Position numbers and translations under genes: made by a program | The notes under the pieces: model-generated | The model's database searches: none | What the model was told of the DNA's origin: nothing | The model's input: the letters and a program-made list of their open reading frames with translations, nothing else | Origin: an uncultured Parabacteroides sp. | GTDB taxonomy: Bacteria > Bacteroidota > Bacteroidia > Bacteroidales > Tannerellaceae | Reading direction: 5' to 3' | Assembly: GCA_900552415.1 (NCBI GenBank) | Contig: USAD01000084.1 | Location: forward strand, 1 to 9,820 | DNA: 9,820 nucleotides | Shown: one piece after another, positions 6,982 to 9,820 of the stretch | Layout: each line of letters begins with the position of its first letter | Position numbering within the stretch: the stretch's first letter is position 1

Positions 6982-8685
6982 ATGAGACAAAATATATTCA
7001 ACACCCGCCAAAGGGCGGAAGAGATCATCAAGGAGGCAGTTGCCATCTGGCAACGAGGCTTCAACAGCGAGCAACTGGAGGGCATCGAACAGGATCCGGT
7101 TTTCTCCCTATTCATGACCGCTCTCGCCTATCAGGCCAACGAGATCGACAATGAGATTGAGCAACTCCAGGAAGAGATCCTCGACGAGCTGACGCGCCTG
7201 CTTATCCCTTACGAGAAAACGCATCCCCTACCTGCGACCGCGCTTGTGGAGGCCCGGCTTGACGACCGGATACCGGAACTACCGCTCGACCAACGGAATG
7301 GTTTCATCCTGCCCGATACGAGCTACGGTTTTATCCCTCTTCTCAAGACCCGGGTAATCAACGGCGAGGTTCAATCTGTCGTACGAGTCGACAACCGGCG
7401 CTGGAAAGTCAGTCTCAAGCTCAAGGGAGCGATCAAACAGCTCTCTGGGATGACTTTCCTGATCGGCAATCCCCATTTCCAGGACCTGAAGCTTTACGCC
7501 AATGGCGTTATGTTGCCGCTCATCAAGCCCTGGGATTATACCGACCTGCCACTCAACGAGTGTTTTTCGCTCAACAACATGATTTACAACAAATCGCTCA
7601 CCTATCAGGCCAGCAATACCTGGTTCGACCTGTTCGCCCAGCAAAACGCCCGGCTGTTTTATATCGACAGTTACAAAGGGAGCGATATACCATTCGATAA
7701 ACAGGAACTGATCTTCGAGTTCATCGGGATTGACGACCAGTTCACGTTCGACAAGGAACAACTGTCGTTGAACGCGACGATCCTGGCCAACGTTACCCAG
7801 CACTCGGTCACTCTCTCCTCAAACTCGCCCATCGCCCGGCTATCCGGAGAGAACAACAGGCAACAATTCCTGCATTTGATCGCTCCCAACGACAACCAGC
7901 TCTATCATGAGACGCCAATCGAGATCCGGCGAGTCGCCACCGACCGGTTCAACGCTGAACAGCTGACACGGTTGGCCTCTACGCTGGTCAGCCGCTTCTC
8001 GTCCGACTATTACGCGTTCCAGAAAATCGAGGTACTGCGTGAGGGCAAGTTTATGGAGCAATTCTATACCTTGCTGAAAAAGATCTCGGATGGGCTCTCC
8101 AAATCCTCATCCGAACTGACGTCCAGCCTTTATCTCCTGCTCAGGAACGACCGTGGCTTCCACCCGAAAGAGGTGAGCCTCCAGGTCAACTACCTGACAA
8201 CCGACGGCAGCTCAGTCAATTCAGACTTGAATGCCAAGAGCAACTTCGCGCCCTTGGCGAATACCTACATCCAAAGCGTCCGGCAATTGGCGAACCCAAT
8301 GCCCGGTTACGATGAGATCCAAAGCGAAAACGCGCAAGACAACCTCGCTCGTTATTACATGATCACGAACGACCGAATCGTCACGCCGGCCGATGTCAAG
8401 ATCTTATGCTACAACGAGCTGGAAAGACGATTTGGCATCACAAGCGAGATGATCGCCGGTATCAAGGTAAAACAGGCCCAAAAGGCGGAGCGCCATCATT
8501 ACGGATTTGAGACACAAGTCTACATCTCCCTGACGGACAATGTCTACATCAAACGCGATTTCGTGGATAAAATCCCGATGACCGAGTTGATCCTCCAAAA
8601 GATGATCGAGGTGAGAAGCACGAATGTTTTCCCGGTCAATGTCAATATCGAGGTGGCAAAACCCCATTCGCCAAAGGGTGCTTAG
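6982..8685 (+). CDS. tssF: Type VI secretion baseplate protein TssF (gp6-like)
   Basis: TssF is the phage T4 gp6-like wedge subunit; two copies pair with one TssG in each wedge. The 567-residue length fits the family. The N-terminus has the typical start: a helical segment (about 6-65) with MTALAYQANEID and a coiled stretch EIEQLQEEILDELTRLLIP, followed by the beta-rich body. Near the C-terminus (about 461-475) NDRIVTPADVKIL matches the gp6-type element seen in baseplate wedge proteins, and the protein ends in a helix-strand unit (LILQKMIEVRSTN, VNVNIEVA). The gap to tssE is 35 bases, with no strong ribosome binding site. It is the last gene of the E1-tssG-K-E-F unit, and a tandem repeat follows its stop. 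Confidence 0.85.
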   Translation: MRQNIFNTRQRAEEIIKEAVAIWQRGFNSEQLEGIEQDPVFSLFMTALAYQANEIDNEIEQLQEEILDELTRLLIPYEKTHPLPATALVEARLDDRIPELPLDQRNGFILPDTSYGFIPLLKTRVINGEVQSVVRVDNRRWKVSLKLKGAIKQLSGMTFLIGNPHFQDLKLYANGVMLPLIKPWDYTDLPLNECFSLNNMIYNKSLTYQASNTWFDLFAQQNARLFYIDSYKGSDIPFDKQELIFEFIGIDDQFTFDKEQLSLNATILANVTQHSVTLSSNSPIARLSGENNRQQFLHLIAPNDNQLYHETPIEIRRVATDRFNAEQLTRLASTLVSRFSSDYYAFQKIEVLREGKFMEQFYTLLKKISDGLSKSSSELTSSLYLLLRNDRGFHPKEVSLQVNYLTTDGSSVNSDLNAKSNFAPLANTYIQSVRQLANPMPGYDEIQSENAQDNLARYYMITNDRIVTPADVKILCYNELERRFGITSEMIAGIKVKQAQKAERHHYGFETQVYISLTDNVYIKRDFVDKIPMTELILQKMIEVRSTNVFPVNVNIEVAKPHSPKGA

Positions 8686-8730
8686 GGAACCGCTGGCCGG
8701 GGAGCAGTACCGAAAATCGTCGACAAGGCC

Positions 8731-8928
8731 CCTAAAGTTTTTGAAGCGCCATCGACGATCGGAAACAACGCTTCTAAAGTTCTTGAAGCGCCATCGACGA
8801 TCGGAAACAACGCTCCTGAAGTTTTTGAAGCGCAATCGACGATCGGAAACAACGCTTCTAAAGTTTTTGAGGCGATGTCGACGACCGGAGACAGCGCTCC
8901 TGAAGTTTTTGAGGCACTGTCGGCGATC
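8731..8928. repeat. 42-bp tandem repeat, about 4.7 copies, after tssF
   Basis: Full copies lie at 8731-8772, 8773-8814, 8815-8856 and 8857-8898, with a partial copy at 8899-8928. Copies 1-3 are nearly identical; copies 4 and 5 diverge. Each has a dyad, AGCG...CGCT, extended to GAAGCG/CGCTTC in copies 1 and 3, around a second symmetric core ATCGACGAT. Because 42 is a multiple of three, frames on both strands stay open. On the plus strand the unit reads LLKFLKRHRRSETT. It fills most of the 297-base gap between tssF and the ubl gene, which also holds the ubl promoter. It may act as a terminator or RNA-stability element, or belong to a dispersed repeat family. Confidence 0.85.
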
Positions 8929-8952
8929 TTCTTATAAGACTTAAAAATTTAT

Positions 8953-8960
8953 TACATTTG
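8953..8960 (+). promoter_or_regulatory. Candidate -7 box of the ubl-E2 unit
   Basis: TACATTTG is a perfect TAnnTTTG match, placed to start transcription near 8968, about 15 bases before the ubl ATG. The sequence at the -33 distance (TTCT around 8929) is only a partial match. The region 8939-8956 is AT-rich. The box implies that Ubl and E2 can be expressed apart from the baseplate operon. Confidence 0.5.
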
Positions 8961-8982
8961 CACCAACATAAAACAGATCCGA

Positions 8983-9300
8983 ATGGAAGATTTCTTTTTA
9001 GATATCGTATATAAAGACAAGAAAGTCAAATTCCGAGTCGTGAACCCTCACGCGCCACTCAGCACGTTGATGAACAACCTGCGCCACGCGATCGGCAAGG
9101 ACGGGCGTCTGATCTTCGATTTCCCGTCGATCGACCAGACCGGCGCGCCATTGGACTATTTCTTCGGAAAAGAGGACCCGATTATCAACGAGATTCGTGT
9201 CCTGCGACCCAGGATCGGCAAAACCGACCAAACGTTGGCGGATTATAACGTCAATAATGGCGACACGATCTTCCTCATCCCAGACCCGTTCCCAGGATAA
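8983..9300 (+). CDS. Ubiquitin-like modifier with free C-terminal Gly
   Basis: The 105-residue protein looks like a bacterial ubiquitin-fold modifier, the substrate of E1 and E2. It begins with strands FLDIVYKDKKVKFRVV, followed by a helix (about 25-37). The last strand-turn-strand, TLADYNVNNGDTIFLI (84-99), is the classic ubiquitin ending, resembling TLxDYNIQxxSTLHLV of ubiquitin itself. It ends DPFPG with Gly105 last, so the glycine needed for activation is already exposed and no protease step is needed. Its length exceeds the 76 of ubiquitin because of an insertion at about 48-78 (DQTGAPLDYFFGKED). It has seven lysines (K11, 13, 14, 16, 39, 63, 80), so chains are possible in principle. The E2 gene follows seven bases later and a promoter box lies 22 bases upstream. 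A YukD-like role in secretion is the alternative. Confidence 0.78.
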   Translation: MEDFFLDIVYKDKKVKFRVVNPHAPLSTLMNNLRHAIGKDGRLIFDFPSIDQTGAPLDYFFGKEDPIINEIRVLRPRIGKTDQTLADYNVNNGDTIFLIPDPFPG

Positions 9301-9307
9301 AGGTAAC

Positions 9308-9820
9308 ATGATGAATGAGTCTTTATCCCCCGATTGGCGTTCGTTCGACCCCAAACAACTGAGCGGACGAAACAGGCGCCTGCTCCATGAATGGATCGAG
9401 CTGGACCAGGCTTTGGAGAAAAGGAATGAGATCGAATACCAAATCCTCGAACGCAACACGCAAGGCCTGCCAACAGCGTATCTCGTCACCTATCACATCC
9501 ATTCCATTCAAGGTGTCGAACGCATCGACCGATTAAACCAGCCAGGCGAATCCAATCCTCCTATCTTCGCCCCGATTTTCCGGATGCGGATCAATCTCCC
9601 GATCAATTACCCCTGTGTTGACGGACCTGTGGCGTTCCGATTCCTGACACACGACACTGCCGGTAATGAGATTCCCCATCCGTGGCATCCCAACATCCGT
9701 TATTTCGGTGAGTTCGCGGGCCGGGTTTGTCTCAACGCCTTAAACACACACACCAGCCTGGCATGGTGCATCGACCGGGTGGCGCTCTACCTGCGTTATG
9801 ATCTCTATCACGCCATTCAG
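9308..9820 (+). CDS. E2-like ubiquitin-conjugating enzyme, 3' end beyond window
   Basis: The visible 171 residues carry the E2 (UBC) fold in order: an N-terminal helical part (about 16-45), strands YLVTYHIHSI (58-67) and IFRMRINLPINYP (90-102), where Y101-P102 is the conserved YP turn, then VAFRFL, H127-P128-N129 and the catalytic cysteine C141 in RVCLNAL, followed by W153 and helices. An E2 takes the modifier from E1 on its cysteine and passes it to a lysine or other acceptor. The HPN-to-Cys distance (N129 to C141) is 12, longer than the 8 of common eukaryotic E2s. The ATG at 9308 has AAAGG as ribosome binding site four bases upstream; a second ATG follows directly. Spacing of seven bases after ubl marks one operon. 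No stop is reached, so length and any fused domain are unknown. Confidence 0.82.
   Translation, partial: MMNESLSPDWRSFDPKQLSGRNRRLLHEWIELDQALEKRNEIEYQILERNTQGLPTAYLVTYHIHSIQGVERIDRLNQPGESNPPIFAPIFRMRINLPINYPCVDGPVAFRFLTHDTAGNEIPHPWHPNIRYFGEFAGRVCLNALNTHTSLAWCIDRVALYLRYDLYHAIQ

Noticed and set aside
4525..8685. Phage tail or extracellular contractile injection system instead of type VI secretion
   Set aside because: TssK is specific to type VI systems, and no tail tube, tape measure or capsid genes are visible; the rest of the locus is outside the window.
8404..8835. Minus-strand gene across the end of tssF and the 42-bp repeat
   Set aside because: It is antisense to conserved tssF coding sequence, and the open frame results from a repeat whose length is a multiple of three.

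Overview
This window most likely comes from a member of the Bacteroidota, probably a gut Bacteroidales species; the genus cannot be fixed (Parabacteroides-like is a guess). Three intergenic regions carry the Bacteroides-type -7 promoter box TAnnTTTG. Most genes lack a strong Shine-Dalgarno sequence, and the type VI secretion proteins are of the divergent Bacteroidota type. The secretion block looks richer in GC than the left part (for example 40/60 at 5401-5460 against 20/60 at 661-720), although these are hand counts of single lines.

Left part (1-3064). A complete McrC-type restriction nuclease subunit (mcrC, 23-1246, +) follows the last codons of an upstream gene, presumably mcrB. A 621-base gene-free stretch follows, holding a degenerate 22-bp-period dyad array (1540-1693). 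A convergent AAA/DUF4143 ATPase (1868-3064, -) comes next. Its leader carries three 11-bp repeats spaced exactly 22 bp, below a good minus-strand promoter. The divergent intergenic region (3065-3292) also contains a long inverted repeat.

Right part (3293-9820). An E1-like ubiquitin-activating enzyme (ThiF/HesA/MoeB fold) overlaps tssG by four bases (ATGA). It is followed by tssK, tssE and tssF, so E1 plus TssG-K-E-F, the components of a type VI secretion baseplate, appear to form one operon. After tssF there are 4.7 copies of a 42-bp tandem repeat. A second promoter then leads into a ubiquitin-like protein ending in a free C-terminal Gly (...DPFPG) and an E2-like conjugating enzyme with HPN and catalytic-Cys motifs, which runs off the window.

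Together the right part reads as a complete E1/Ubl/E2 conjugation cassette wrapped around, and translationally coupled to, a type VI secretion baseplate operon. The inference is that a secretion component, effector or immunity partner is modified by the ubiquitin-like protein. This is the main discovery candidate. A second oddity is the C-terminal tail of TssK: 21 consecutive four-residue repeats, each starting with Leu/Ile/Val and often followed by Tyr.
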